From Aquificota bacterium (lineage in GTDB: Bacteria; Aquificota; Aquificia; Aquificales; QOAS01), in the NCBI GenBank assembly GCA_013153315.1, contig JAADES010000049.1, positions 1 to 47,904 on the forward strand: a stretch of DNA of 47,904 nucleotides. The letters are read 5' to 3'. How positions within the stretch are numbered: position 1 is the stretch's first letter; each line of letters begins with the position of its first letter. Below are positions 36,218 to 45,565 of this stretch, piece after piece. A program made the translations under genes and the position numbers. The notes under the pieces were generated by a model. The model did no database searches, was not told where the DNA came from, and saw only the letters and a list, made by a program, of their open reading frames with translations.

Positions 36218-36985
36218 ATGGAAAGAATAGATTCCAGAGGCCCATACGACCTTCGTCCTACCCGAATACAGCGGGATGTAAACATCTACGCCGAGGGTTC
36301 CGCCCTGATAGAAATGGGCAACACCAAGGTTTACATTACGGCCTCCGTTCAGGAGGGAGTGCCTCCCTTTTTGAAAGGCACCGGTCAAGGTTGGCTTACC
36401 GCCGAATATTCCATGTTGCCGAGGGCGGGACAAACCCGTAGTTTCCGCGAAAGGGGCGGAAAAATTTCAGGCCGAACCCAGGAAATCCAAAGGCTTATTG
36501 GTAGGGTTCTACGCTCGGTGGTAGACCTTTCGGCGTTGGGAGAAAGGACAATTTGGGTTGATTGCGATGTTCTCCAAGCCGACGGAGGAACCCGCACCGC
36601 CTCTATAACGGGTGCTTGGGTAGCTGTGGCCGATGCCCTAATAAAACTTAAAGAAAAGGGAGAACTGGATAGGGTTCCTCTAAAAGACTATTTGGCCGCC
36701 GTTAGTGTGGGAAAGGTGGACGGTCAACTTCTTTTGGATTTAAATTACGAAGAAGATTCCAAAGCCCAAGTTGATATGACCGTGGTGGCAACCGGTAGCA
36801 ACAAACTTGCCGACATTCACGCTTCGGGCGAAGAGGCTTTATTTTCCCGCGATGAGTTTAACGATATGCTTACAATGGCCTTAGACGGTATTGAAAGATT
36901 AATAGACCTCCAAAAGAAATTGGTAACCAAAGACCCAAACACGGGAGATTGGAAAAAAACCGACCTAAAGGAGGTTAGACTTTAA
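36218..36985 (+). CDS. rph: Ribonuclease PH
   Basis: A 255-residue phosphorolytic 3'-to-5' exoribonuclease that trims tRNA 3' ends. The N-terminus [67 protein letters not shown] and [18 protein letters not shown] are all typical. Since the nearby tRNA-Arg lacks an encoded CCA, end trimming and CCA addition are needed in this organism. It is convergent with the amidase gene by 3 bp. Confidence 0.97.
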   Translation: MERIDSRGPYDLRPTRIQRDVNIYAEGSALIEMGNTKVYITASVQEGVPPFLKGTGQGWLTAEYSMLPRAGQTRSFRERGGKISGRTQEIQRLIGRVLRSVVDLSALGERTIWVDCDVLQADGGTRTASITGAWVAVADALIKLKEKGELDRVPLKDYLAAVSVGKVDGQLLLDLNYEEDSKAQVDMTVVATGSNKLADIHASGEEALFSRDEFNDMLTMALDGIERLIDLQKKLVTKDPNTGDWKKTDLKEVRL

Positions 36986-36988
36986 CTT

Positions 36989-38056
36989 TTATTTTCCTTC
37001 CTTTAAGGGCTTTAAATCAAAATATTCCAAAATTGCCCTGTAAAGGGTTCGGGCTATCTTCCATTGGTCGGAAGGATTTAAAAGAATTTTCCTATCGGTG
37101 GGATTACTCAAATAACCGACCTCCACCAATATGGCTGGAACTCCGGGAACTTTTAACACCGCAAAGGCCCTTTTATAAATCCCCCCACAAGGGATTAAAT
37201 TTCGTAAGTTAATACACCACAAATGTTGTAAAATTCGGGCAAACTCTTCGCCCTCGTCTTGGGTTATTTCCAAGGTTGTTTTTGCTACCTCCTTGGTCAA
37301 ATAACGGTTATGGGCGATAGTTTCGGAAAAAAAGGCTTTAGCGTGTTCGGGATGTTCTACCAAGTCGCGGATTTTTAAACGGATACCTTTGTCCGAAAGA
37401 ACATAAAATTCCACCCCCCTGCGGTTGGGATTGTAAGGGTTGGCGTTGGCGTGTATCGATATAAACAGGTCGGCCCCCACCTTGGCGGTAAATTTTTGTC
37501 TCCCGGCAAGGGAAATATATCTGTCTCCCCAACGGGTTAGATAAGGTTTAAATCTCGGGTCTTCCTTCAGTAGGTGGTAGAGTTTTAAAGCTATTTGGTA
37601 GTTAACAACTTTTTCTTTAACACCACCGTAAATGGCCCCGCTATCCTTTCCACCGTGGCCGGGGTCTATTACTATTTTGTATGGTGCATTGCGGGTATTT
37701 TTAAAAGGTATCAGAACCACAATAGTGCGGTATCTTTTTATTGCCTTAGCTCGGTAAACATCCAATTTAGGATTTTTAACCAAAAGGGTTATTAGATTTT
37801 TCGAACCCTTTATAAGGACACTGTAAAATTCCCTCTCAAATTTTTTATCGTTGGGAACTTTTATTATCAGTAAATCCCTTTTGGGGTCTTTGATAAATTT
37901 GAACCATGAAGGGTGGGTAAGGGTTATATAAACCCTATACAGGTGTTTATCTACACCTACCGAAATCCGTTCTACCTTTTGGGCAAAAACAACCAAGGAA
38001 AGGAAACAAAGAAGCAGAAAAACCCTAATCGGGTATGAAATCAATGTCGATATCAT
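36989..38056 (-). CDS. N-acetylmuramoyl-L-alanine amidase (AmiC/Amidase_3 type), exported
   Basis: A 355-residue protein with an N-terminal signal peptide (hydrophobic core VFLLLCFLSLVVFA). An AMIN-like beta region (about 28-115) follows, then the zinc amidase domain: IDPGHGGKDSGA, the Glu in KEKVVNYQIALKL, ISIHANAN and the late VEVGYLSN. It cleaves peptidoglycan at the muramoyl-alanine bond in the periplasm, typically during septum splitting. The start ATG 38056 has GAGGT upstream and lies inside the 3' end of the HerA-like gene (32-bp overlap), so the two are likely translated together. Confidence 0.93.
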   Translation of the reverse strand: MISTLISYPIRVFLLLCFLSLVVFAQKVERISVGVDKHLYRVYITLTHPSWFKFIKDPKRDLLIIKVPNDKKFEREFYSVLIKGSKNLITLLVKNPKLDVYRAKAIKRYRTIVVLIPFKNTRNAPYKIVIDPGHGGKDSGAIYGGVKEKVVNYQIALKLYHLLKEDPRFKPYLTRWGDRYISLAGRQKFTAKVGADLFISIHANANPYNPNRRGVEFYVLSDKGIRLKIRDLVEHPEHAKAFFSETIAHNRYLTKEVAKTTLEITQDEGEEFARILQHLWCINLRNLIPCGGIYKRAFAVLKVPGVPAILVEVGYLSNPTDRKILLNPSDQWKIARTLYRAILEYFDLKPLKEGK

Positions 38057-39839
38057 CTTTTTTTACCTCGTTATAAACCTCCTCCGCGCGGGTAGCCCAG
38101 GCGGGGAAGGGGAAATTAACAATTAAAGGCATTGGTATATCGGGCTGGTGAATAATAACCTCTCCTTTCCTAAGTAGTAAAGCCCTCTGTTTGTAAACGG
38201 GGGGTAGATAGTCGTATTCTTTTGCCGAGGCTTCGGAAGCGTCGAGGCGTCCTGTTATTTTTATGGAGGCGTTGGCCACTATCCTTTTTTCCACTTCGGA
38301 GGCGGTTTGTTGGGCCCCTATTAGGATTATTCCCAAGCTCCGACCCCGCTCGGCTATATCTAAGAGAATATCCTTTATAGGCGACCATTGACCGCGGGGG
38401 GCGTATTTGTTCAGCTCGTCCAAAACTATGTAAATTACAGGTTTTCTTCCTACTTTTTCCTTCTCCCTAAAAATCTTTTTTAGGAGGGCTCCCACCACAA
38501 ACATTTGGGCTACGGTGTGAAGTTTGTTAATTCCCACAACATTTAGGGGGTTTTTTCGCCAATCTATTTTAAAGTTGTCTCTATCTTTATCTTGCAAAAC
38601 ATCGGGATTAACCACCATCGGGGACACATAGGAGGCGGCATGTTCAAACCTTCTTAGAAAGGCGTAGGCGTGGCCAACGGTTACTGCCCCGAACCAACTC
38701 TCAAAAATTTGGGCTACCCTGTTGCAAAAATCTTCGTTTTCCCTTTGGAATTTTTTATCGGCGTTGCATTTTCGGCGGTCTTTTATCACTTTTTTTAAAA
38801 AGGCTACCAAATCTTCCAAGCTCTCGATTTCTTTAGGAGGTAGTATTTGACCCTCTTGGTTGTAAAGGTCGAAGTTAAAAAGCCTATCCCTCCAAGCGGG
38901 GTTGTCTTTTTGTTTTTCCGCCGTTTCTGCGGCCAATTCTTTTAACCGTTCCGCAACTTTGTCTATTACGTAGTGGAGGCTGGAAGTTCCTTCTTCGCCC
39001 TCCACAAACATAAATTTGATTAAACCTTCCTCGGCAAATTCTCTAACCGTCCACAGGTAGGTATTTATTCCGTCCCTTCGGCTATCCACATCGGGAATTA
39101 AACTTCCTTTTTCCTTCGGAGGGGCAAAAAAGCTAACTCCCTGAAAAGGTTGGGCAGGTAAACCCATTTTTCGGTAGAGAGGTTCAAATTTTTCCCTATT
39201 TTGGAGAAAAATTTTGTTGGGCTTGTCGAGGAAAAATAAATCTTCCCCTTTTACGTTGAAAATTAAAGCGTGAACTTTTTCCTCTCTTACGGTGTTAAAA
39301 ATTGAATAAAGAAGAAATAAAGCGTAAGAGGTTTTAGAAGCTACACCCGATATTCCCGAAATTGAAATATGGGCCCCGTCCTTTCCGTTTAAAAAGTGAT
39401 AGTTAATGTAGGCGGGTTGACCTCCCCGCAACAACCCTGCGGGAATTTTAACCTTCATTTGGTCAAAATAGAGGGCCTTTTCCAAACCCTCCCTATCTTG
39501 GCTCAAAGGATAAACAGGGTCGCCGGGAAAGGGAGGTATATAAATTTCGTCCTCTATACGGGTAACCTGAACTTTGGCTATAAACGCCTCATGGGCGGGG
39601 AGGTTTCCACTTGCAAAATCGAGGGCGTCGAAAACAAATTCCGAACCCTCAAGATATCTATAAAGCTCTGTAACAATTCCGTAAAAGTTAACTTTCCTAC
39701 CGTCGGGCAAGAGCGTTTCCACCCTTATAGGGTCGTCCAACTGTACCAAGTTGGGGGGCTCTATTCCCACCCAAAACTCCAAAGGGGAGGTAGGTTTATT
39801 TCCCAAAACAAAACCTATAGGGGAAGGTTTAAAGTCCAT
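38025..39839 (-). CDS. HerA/FtsK-superfamily ATPase (DUF87 type)
   Basis: A 604-residue protein. An N-terminal HAS-barrel-like beta region (1-130) precedes a RecA-like ATPase. Walker A reads G162-ISGVASKT170, with Ala-Ser in the usual Gly/Gly-Lys neighbourhood but the final Lys-Thr kept. Walker B is VIYIVLDELNKYAP, followed by a sensor region (GIILIGAQQTASEV) and an Arg-rich segment. HerA-type hexamers pump DNA, usually with NurA nuclease; no NurA is present here. An upstream DUF167 gene and an overlapping peptidoglycan amidase suggest a link to cell division or DNA segregation instead. A defence role is another possibility. Confidence 0.85.
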   Translation of the reverse strand: MDFKPSPIGFVLGNKPTSPLEFWVGIEPPNLVQLDDPIRVETLLPDGRKVNFYGIVTELYRYLEGSEFVFDALDFASGNLPAHEAFIAKVQVTRIEDEIYIPPFPGDPVYPLSQDREGLEKALYFDQMKVKIPAGLLRGGQPAYINYHFLNGKDGAHISISGISGVASKTSYALFLLYSIFNTVREEKVHALIFNVKGEDLFFLDKPNKIFLQNREKFEPLYRKMGLPAQPFQGVSFFAPPKEKGSLIPDVDSRRDGINTYLWTVREFAEEGLIKFMFVEGEEGTSSLHYVIDKVAERLKELAAETAEKQKDNPAWRDRLFNFDLYNQEGQILPPKEIESLEDLVAFLKKVIKDRRKCNADKKFQRENEDFCNRVAQIFESWFGAVTVGHAYAFLRRFEHAASYVSPMVVNPDVLQDKDRDNFKIDWRKNPLNVVGINKLHTVAQMFVVGALLKKIFREKEKVGRKPVIYIVLDELNKYAPRGQWSPIKDILLDIAERGRSLGIILIGAQQTASEVEKRIVANASIKITGRLDASEASAKEYDYLPPVYKQRALLLRKGEVIIHQPDIPMPLIVNFPFPAWATRAEEVYNEVKKDDIDIDFIPD

Positions 39840-39852
39840 AATCTGGTGTTAA

Positions 39853-40086
39853 TTATTTTTCCTCCGGTAGCTCTATTTCAAAGACCTTTTCCCTACCGGT
39901 GGCTCCCTTTATAAGTTTTACCCTACTTTTGGGAACATTGAAATACTTTGCCAACAGCTCGGTAATTCTTTTATTTGCCAAACCTTTAACGGGAGGGGCA
40001 CTAACCTTTACCTCAAAATAGTTTTCCCCCAACTTAGATATTCCCTCTTTTTTGGAGTTAGGTTTTGCCTTTACCCTTATTTGCAT
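39853..40086 (-). CDS. DUF167 (YggU) family protein
   Basis: A 77-residue protein. It starts with IRVKAKPNSKKEGI and contains the family core VKVSAPPVKGLANKRITELLAKYFNVPKSRVKLIKGATGREKVFEI. Structures of YggU show a small alpha/beta fold, but the biochemical role is unknown. It often neighbours yggT and septum or segregation genes. Here it lies 13 bp upstream of the HerA-like ATPase and 9 bp downstream of a small membrane protein in the same orientation. Confidence 0.95.
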   Translation of the reverse strand: MQIRVKAKPNSKKEGISKLGENYFEVKVSAPPVKGLANKRITELLAKYFNVPKSRVKLIKGATGREKVFEIELPEEK

Positions 40087-40095
40087 TGGATTAAA

Positions 40096-40260
40096 TTATC
40101 CCCGCGAAGGTTTTTCAAATACCTTTTTCCATACAAAGACCACTATTCCCACCAAGAGGAGAAAAATTAATAGGTTCCAAAAGAGGGAAAAGAAACCTCC
40201 AAAACATATATGGCCAAAAGAGTGCCAACAATGGTGGTAGTAACAACAGTAACCTCCCAT
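40096..40260 (-). CDS. Small Cys/His-rich single-span membrane protein
   Basis: A 54-residue frame, MGGYCCYYHHCWHSFGHICF at the start, then a strongly hydrophobic helix at about 23-43 and a basic end (WKKVFEKPSRG). The N-terminal 20 residues hold four Cys and four His, which suggests metal or heme binding outside the membrane. Evidence that it is real: a continuous frame, a membrane topology consistent with the positive-inside rule, and placement 9 bp ahead of DUF167 in a tight unit. The ribosome-binding site is weak. I do not recognise a family. Confidence 0.6.
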   Translation of the reverse strand: MGGYCCYYHHCWHSFGHICFGGFFSLFWNLLIFLLLVGIVVFVWKKVFEKPSRG

Positions 40261-40367
40261 AGGGGTTTAAATTTAGTAAAAGCTAACAAAAAGATGGGCA
40301 AATAAGTTTTAACTTTCCGAAATTGTTAAAATGTTCAAATTCAGAAAAAACCTAAAGGGGGCTAATA

Positions 40368-41684
40368 ATGGCTCAGAGGGCAATTAGAGAGTACGACGCG
40401 AAAAGAATTTTGGCCAGAAACTGGAAAGATTACTTCGGCGACGAATTTGAGTATGACTTCAAAAGCGTTTTGATAACTCCCGAAACCGACCTAGATAAGG
40501 TTCCCGAAGAACACCCTTGGGTATTGGAAACTCCCTTGGTAGCAAAACCCGACATGCTCTTCGGAAAGAGGGGTAAACTCGGATTGGTTCTCTACAAAAT
40601 AAACAAACCCGGCGACGTAACTTGGGAAGACGTCAAAAAGTGGATAAAAGAGAAAATGGGTCAGGAAATCGAAATTAAAGGGGTAAAAGGAAAACTGACC
40701 CACTTCATCGTAGAACCCTTCGTTCCCCACGAACAGGACGAAGAATACTATGTTGCCATGTCCATGGGCGACGAAGCGGACAAAATCTATATGTCTGCCT
40801 TCGGTGGTATCGACGTAGAGGAAAATTGGGATAAAGTTGTAGAAGTTAACATTCCTCCCCTCGCAACCGACGAAGAGGCGGCCAAGCTAATCGAAGAAAA
40901 CGTTCCCGCCGAAATCAAAGATAAAAAAACCTACGCCGAGTTTGTTAAGAGACTTTACAAATATTTCAAAGACCTGCACTTCTCCTATCTGGAAATAAAC
41001 CCCATAGTTATAAAGGGCAACAAAGTTTATCCCCTCGATATGGTTGCACGCTTGGACGACACCGCCCAATTTGTGGCCGGTAGAAAGTGGGGCGACATAA
41101 CCTTCCCCGCCGGCTTCGGAAGGGAACTAACTCCCGAAGAAAAATATATCAAAGAATTGGACGAAAAATCGGGAGCATCCCTAAAGCTCACCATCCTAAA
41201 CCCCGAAGGTAGGGTATGGCTATTAATAGCGGGCGGTGGTGCTTCCGTTGTTTACGCCGACACCGTTGCCGACATGGGCTTCGTTGAAGAGTTGGCAAAC
41301 TACGGAGAATACTCCGGAAACCCCTCCCGCACCGAAACCCGCGAATACGTTAAAACCCTATTCGACCTAATGACCAGAGAAAAACATAAGAGCGGAAAAC
41401 CCAAAATATTACTCATCGGTGGTGCTATAGCAAACTTCACCGACGTTGCCAAAACCTTCGACGGAATAATCGACGCAATGAAAGAATATGCCGACAAGCT
41501 AAAAGAGGTGGGCGTAAAAATCTACGTAAGAAGGGGTGGCCCCAACTACGAAGTTGGTTTGGCAAAAATCAAAAAAGCCGCCGAAGAGTTGGGTATTCCC
41601 ATCGAAGTTTACGGCCCCGAAACCCACATGACCTATATAGTTCAAAAAGCCTTGGTCGAAGATGAAAAAGAGGAAAACAAATAA
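40368..41684 (+). CDS. aclB: ATP-citrate lyase, small (beta) subunit
   Basis: A 438-residue ATP-grasp subunit related to succinyl-CoA synthetase beta: N-terminal REYDAKRILARNW, the PLVAKPDMLFGKRGKLGL segment, SYLEINPIVI (metal ligands), then a second CoA-ligase-like domain with LLIAGGGASVVYADTVADMG and GNPSRTETREYVKTL. With AclA it makes acetyl-CoA and oxaloacetate from citrate at the cost of ATP, the key step of the reverse TCA cycle. Codons are strongly C-ending, as expected for high expression. A 119-bp gap separates it from aclA. Confidence 0.96.
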   Translation: MAQRAIREYDAKRILARNWKDYFGDEFEYDFKSVLITPETDLDKVPEEHPWVLETPLVAKPDMLFGKRGKLGLVLYKINKPGDVTWEDVKKWIKEKMGQEIEIKGVKGKLTHFIVEPFVPHEQDEEYYVAMSMGDEADKIYMSAFGGIDVEENWDKVVEVNIPPLATDEEAAKLIEENVPAEIKDKKTYAEFVKRLYKYFKDLHFSYLEINPIVIKGNKVYPLDMVARLDDTAQFVAGRKWGDITFPAGFGRELTPEEKYIKELDEKSGASLKLTILNPEGRVWLLIAGGGASVVYADTVADMGFVEELANYGEYSGNPSRTETREYVKTLFDLMTREKHKSGKPKILLIGGAIANFTDVAKTFDGIIDAMKEYADKLKEVGVKIYVRRGGPNYEVGLAKIKKAAEELGIPIEVYGPETHMTYIVQKALVEDEKEENK

Positions 41685-41691
41685 AAATAGC

Positions 41692-41727
41692 ACCCTTTAA
41701 TGGTTTTCTTTCCTAACAGAAAAGGGT
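41692..41727. promoter_or_regulatory. Weak hairpin in the aclB-aclA gap
   Basis: ACCCTTT (41692-41698) can pair with AAAGGGT (41721-41727). An alternative inner stem, TTTTCT with AGAAAA, overlaps it. A T-rich stretch follows at 41733-41758. It could attenuate transcription between the subunits or mark an mRNA end. Evidence is structural only and weak. Confidence 0.25.
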
Positions 41728-41803
41728 TAATGCTTCTTTTAACTTCTTTCTTTGCCTCTGTTATTATGAAAAAAATTTGAAAATTAACCTTGGGAGGTAT
41801 AAA

Positions 41804-43654
41804 ATGGCAAAACCCGATTACATTCTTTTTGACAGAAATACCAAAGCCATTTTCTGGAACCTAAACCCCAACGCTATCCAAAGAATGCTCGATTACGACT
41901 ACCTTGTTCAAAGAGAGCCTTCCATAGTGGCTATAGTGGCCCCCACCTCCAACAGAAAATTTGAAAAATTCTTCTACGGAACAAAAGAGATTTTAATCCC
42001 CATATACAAAAGCACCGTTGAGGCGGCGGAAGCCCACCCCGATGCCGATGTGTTGGTTAATTTCGCATCTTTCAGGACGGCCTACCCCGTAACAATGGAA
42101 GCCCTCGACATTCCCACCATAAGAACCATCGCTATAACCGCCGAAGGTATTCCCGAAAGGTTCGCCCGCGAAATGAGGATTAAGGCCAAGGAGCTGGGTA
42201 AATGGATTATAGGCCCCGCCACCGTCGGAGGAATAGCCGCAGGAGCCTTCAGAATTGGTAATGCGGGCGGAACCCTTCAAAACATCGTAAAATCCAAATT
42301 GCACCGCCCCGGCTCCGTGGGATTGGTAACCCGTTCGGGTGGATTGTTCAATGAGTTGTCTAACATAATTGCCAGAAACGCCAACGGTATAGTGGAAGGT
42401 ATCGCAATCGGTGGTGACCGTTTCCCCGGTAGTGATTTCTTAGACCACCTACTAAGGTATCAGAAAAACCCCAAAATCAAGTTCATGGTAATGCTCGGAG
42501 AGGTCGGCGGTGAATTGGAATATCGCGTAGCCAAAGCCATCGAAGAGGGCCTAATAACCAAACCCGTTATAGCTTGGTGTATCGGAACAATAGCTAAACA
42601 CTTCGGTGGAGAGGTTCAATTCGGACACGCCGGAGCTAAAGCAGGTGCCGACAGAGAAACCGCCGACGCCAAAAACGAAGCCCTAAGAAAAGCGGGTGCG
42701 TTGGTTCCCAACAGCTTTAACGAATTGCCCGAACTTATAAAACAAGTTTACGAAGACCTAAAGGCAAAAGGCGAAATTGAAGAGGTGGTAGAACCCGAAG
42801 TTCCTCCCATACCCGAAGATTTTGCAAAAGCTGTTAAAGCCGGAAAAGTTAGAAGACCTACCCACTTTATCTGCACAATCTCCGACGACCGCGGAGAAGA
42901 GGCTACCTATTGCGGTATTCCTATCTCCGAAGTTGTTGAGAAAGGCTATTCCATCGCCGACGTTATAGGCCTGCTCTGGTTCAAGAGAAAATTCCCCAAA
43001 TGGGCTTCCGACTTCATCGATATGGTTCTAAAAATAGTAGCCGACCACGGCCCCGCGGTTTCTGGTGCCCACAACGCAAGGGTAACCGCCAGAGCCGGAA
43101 AAGACCTAATGTCCTCCTTGGCCACCGCAATATTGACCATCGGCCCCCGTTTTGGAGGAGCTATCGACGGAGCGGCCAAATACTTCAAAATGGCCAAAGA
43201 CAAGGGAATGGAACCTTGGGAATTCGTTGACTATATGAAGAAGGTAGAAAAGAAAAATATCCCCGGTATCGGACACAGGATTAAATCGGTTAAAAACCCC
43301 GACAAAAGGGTGGAACTCCTCAAAAACTACGCTAAAAAACACTTCCCCAGCACCGAATACCTCGACTATGCCTTGGAAGTAGAAAAAGTGACCACCTCTA
43401 AGAAGGAAAACCTAATTCTCAACGTTGACGGAACTATCGGGGTTCTCTTGGTTGATATGTTCAAAGCCCTCGGCTACACCGACGAGCAGATAGACGAACT
43501 CATAGAAGCGGGAGCTTTCAACGCCTTCTTCGTGTTGGGAAGGTCTATCGGATTTATCGGCCACTATCTCGACGAAAAACGCCTCGGTCTACCTCTCTAC
43601 AGACACCCTTGGGACGATATTCTCTATCTCGTGGAAAGACCCGAAGAAGCTTAA
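41804..43654 (+). CDS. aclA: ATP-citrate lyase, large (alpha) subunit
   Basis: A 616-residue subunit. The N-terminal half is succinyl-CoA-synthetase-alpha-like, with the phosphohistidine in QFGHAGAKAG. The C-terminal ~260 residues form the citrate-synthase-like domain with DHGPAVSGAHN, GPRFGGAIDGAAK and GIGHRIKS. Together with AclB it makes the rTCA cleavage enzyme. An in-frame ATG at 41777 is rejected because GGGAGGT sits 7 bp before the ATG at 41804 and the sequence then begins with the normal MAKPDYILF. The citrate-synthase His in GIGHR is present. Confidence 0.97.
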   Translation: MAKPDYILFDRNTKAIFWNLNPNAIQRMLDYDYLVQREPSIVAIVAPTSNRKFEKFFYGTKEILIPIYKSTVEAAEAHPDADVLVNFASFRTAYPVTMEALDIPTIRTIAITAEGIPERFAREMRIKAKELGKWIIGPATVGGIAAGAFRIGNAGGTLQNIVKSKLHRPGSVGLVTRSGGLFNELSNIIARNANGIVEGIAIGGDRFPGSDFLDHLLRYQKNPKIKFMVMLGEVGGELEYRVAKAIEEGLITKPVIAWCIGTIAKHFGGEVQFGHAGAKAGADRETADAKNEALRKAGALVPNSFNELPELIKQVYEDLKAKGEIEEVVEPEVPPIPEDFAKAVKAGKVRRPTHFICTISDDRGEEATYCGIPISEVVEKGYSIADVIGLLWFKRKFPKWASDFIDMVLKIVADHGPAVSGAHNARVTARAGKDLMSSLATAILTIGPRFGGAIDGAAKYFKMAKDKGMEPWEFVDYMKKVEKKNIPGIGHRIKSVKNPDKRVELLKNYAKKHFPSTEYLDYALEVEKVTTSKKENLILNVDGTIGVLLVDMFKALGYTDEQIDELIEAGAFNAFFVLGRSIGFIGHYLDEKRLGLPLYRHPWDDILYLVERPEEA

Positions 43655-43674
43655 TTTTCCCCTTCTTCTACCTT

Positions 43675-44544
43675 TTAATTTCCTACAATTTTTACTTCCT
43701 CTTGAAGGACTATTCCAAATTCCCTAAAAACCCTTTCCTTGGCAATATCCAAAATTTTTAGAACATCATCAAAGGTTGCTTTTAAATCCCTGTTAACCAA
43801 AAAGTTGGCATGTTTTTCGGAAAAACAAAGTCCGTTTTTGGTGCAAAAACCTTTTAATCCCACCTCTTGGAGGAGTTTACCGGCGTATCCTTGGGGAGGA
43901 TTTTTAAAAGTTGAACCTGCCGTTGGATAGGACAAAGGTTGTTTTTCCCTCCTTAGACGGGAAAGCTTTGCTACTACCCTTTTAAAGGATTCTTTCTTTT
44001 TTTCCAACTTCAGGAGAACCTTTAAAACCAAACCTTTTTGGGGAAAGGGGGAGCTTCTATAACCAAATTGGGGTTTTATTGCTTTAAAAACCCCTTCGGT
44101 AGGGTCAAAATAGATAACCTTTTCAACTACCGAAGATATTTCCCGTCCGTAGGCTCCCGCGTTCATAGCCACCGCACCGCCTACAGTTATGCGGGGAATG
44201 CCCATTAACATTTCCAGACCAAAGAGGGATTTTTCTACACAAAGAGGGTAAAAATCTTTTATAGGAGTTCCTGCCAAAGCTTCTATATAAACACCTTCGT
44301 AGGTCTCTTTTACAATTTGCCACCCTTTAAGGTTTCCTGTATAAACCACAACCCCTTTAAAGTTTCCGAAAATTGTATTTGAACCCCCCCCTAGGTAATA
44401 AAGGGGATAATCTTGGGCCAATTTTGGGAGAAGTCGGATTATATCTTCCTCTTTAGAAGGGGTAAAAAATAGCTCTGCCCTACCTCCGATTTTTATTGTT
44501 GTGAATTCCTTTAAAGGATACTTTCTTTTTAATTGGCTTAGCAT
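43675..44544 (-). CDS. murB: UDP-N-acetylenolpyruvoylglucosamine reductase
   Basis: A 289-residue FAD enzyme of peptidoglycan precursor synthesis. It has the FAD-binding TIKIGGRAELFFTP, YYLGGGSNTI, and the MGIPRITVGGAVAMNAGAYG segment. The substrate-loop AGSTFKNPPQGYAGKLL contains the catalytic Ser, and a C-terminal EEV segment follows. The length and lack of the extra insertion put it in the type II group. It is divergent from bioB with 40 bp between starts. Confidence 0.96.
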   Translation of the reverse strand: MLSQLKRKYPLKEFTTIKIGGRAELFFTPSKEEDIIRLLPKLAQDYPLYYLGGGSNTIFGNFKGVVVYTGNLKGWQIVKETYEGVYIEALAGTPIKDFYPLCVEKSLFGLEMLMGIPRITVGGAVAMNAGAYGREISSVVEKVIYFDPTEGVFKAIKPQFGYRSSPFPQKGLVLKVLLKLEKKKESFKRVVAKLSRLRREKQPLSYPTAGSTFKNPPQGYAGKLLQEVGLKGFCTKNGLCFSEKHANFLVNRDLKATFDDVLKILDIAKERVFREFGIVLQEEVKIVGN

Positions 44545-44584
44545 CTAAAAATGGATTATTTCTTCAGTTAAATTTATCCCCACC

Positions 44585-45565
44585 ATGAAATGGTCTAAAT
44601 ACCTAGAAAACCTTTATAAGAAAGCTATAAATAAAGAAAAAATTCCCAAAGAGGACTTATTAAAACTTTCAGAAATACCTACCTCGGAAATTCCTTTAAT
44701 GGTTTACTACGCGGGGAAAGTTAAAAACCACTTTTTCGGCGACCAATTGGAATTTTGTTCGATAATAAATGCCAAATCGGGAGCCTGTTCGGAAGACTGC
44801 AAATTTTGTGCCCAATCCCGTTTTTACAAGGCCGGGGCGCCCGTTTATACCTTTGTAGGCTTGGAAGAAATTTTAAAAGGTGCCGAAATGGCCCTACAGG
44901 CAGGTTCTAAACACTATAGCCTGGTTTTGAGTGGAAAAAAGGCCACCGATAGGGAAATAGACTTTATGGTGAAGGCGGCACAACTCATAAAAGAGCGTTT
45001 TCCCCAACTAAAACTGTGCTTTTCTGCCGGAACTTTAAGAGCTCCACAGATAAAAAAACTCCAAGAGGCAGGTTTCGATAGGCTCCACCACAATTTGGAA
45101 ACATCCCCAAGGTTCTATTCTCAAATAGTTTCCACCCACCGTTGGGAAGACAGATATAAAACCCTTTTGGAGGCAAAGAAACTTAACATAGAAACCTGTT
45201 CGGGTGGTCTATTTGGAATGGGCGAAACTTGGGAGGATAGGGTTGATTTGGCATTAATCCTTTCGGAGTTAAAGGTTAATTCGATACCTCTAAATTTCCT
45301 AATTCCTATAAAAGGCACCCCTATGGAAGGAAAACCTCTTTTAACAGCCAAGGAGGCTTTAATAATTATTGCCCTATTTAGGTTTACCAATCCCGAGGCA
45401 GAAATTAGATTGGCCGGCGGAAGGGAAAGGGTTTTGGGCGACTATTTGGGTATGGCCAATTTTATGGTAAACGCCCATATGGTAGGGGGTTATTTAACCC
45501 GAGCCTCCCGCGACCCCAACGCCGATAGGGAAATGGTTTTTAGTGGAGGCTTTAAGCTTCTTTAG
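44585..45565 (+). CDS. bioB: Biotin synthase
   Basis: A 326-residue radical SAM protein with C68-x3-C72-x2-C75 (CSEDCKFC). CSIINAKSGACSEDC, the [2Fe-2S]-ligand region CSGGLFGMGETWEDR and IRLAGGRERVLGD are typical. It inserts sulfur into dethiobiotin. Other biotin genes are not nearby. The final codons overlap the convergent acetyltransferase gene by 4 bp. Confidence 0.96.
   Translation: MKWSKYLENLYKKAINKEKIPKEDLLKLSEIPTSEIPLMVYYAGKVKNHFFGDQLEFCSIINAKSGACSEDCKFCAQSRFYKAGAPVYTFVGLEEILKGAEMALQAGSKHYSLVLSGKKATDREIDFMVKAAQLIKERFPQLKLCFSAGTLRAPQIKKLQEAGFDRLHHNLETSPRFYSQIVSTHRWEDRYKTLLEAKKLNIETCSGGLFGMGETWEDRVDLALILSELKVNSIPLNFLIPIKGTPMEGKPLLTAKEALIIIALFRFTNPEAEIRLAGGRERVLGDYLGMANFMVNAHMVGGYLTRASRDPNADREMVFSGGFKLL

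Noticed and set aside
39396-39914. 172-codon plus-strand frame
   Set aside because: It is antisense to the HerA-like and DUF167 genes, whose motifs are unmistakable.
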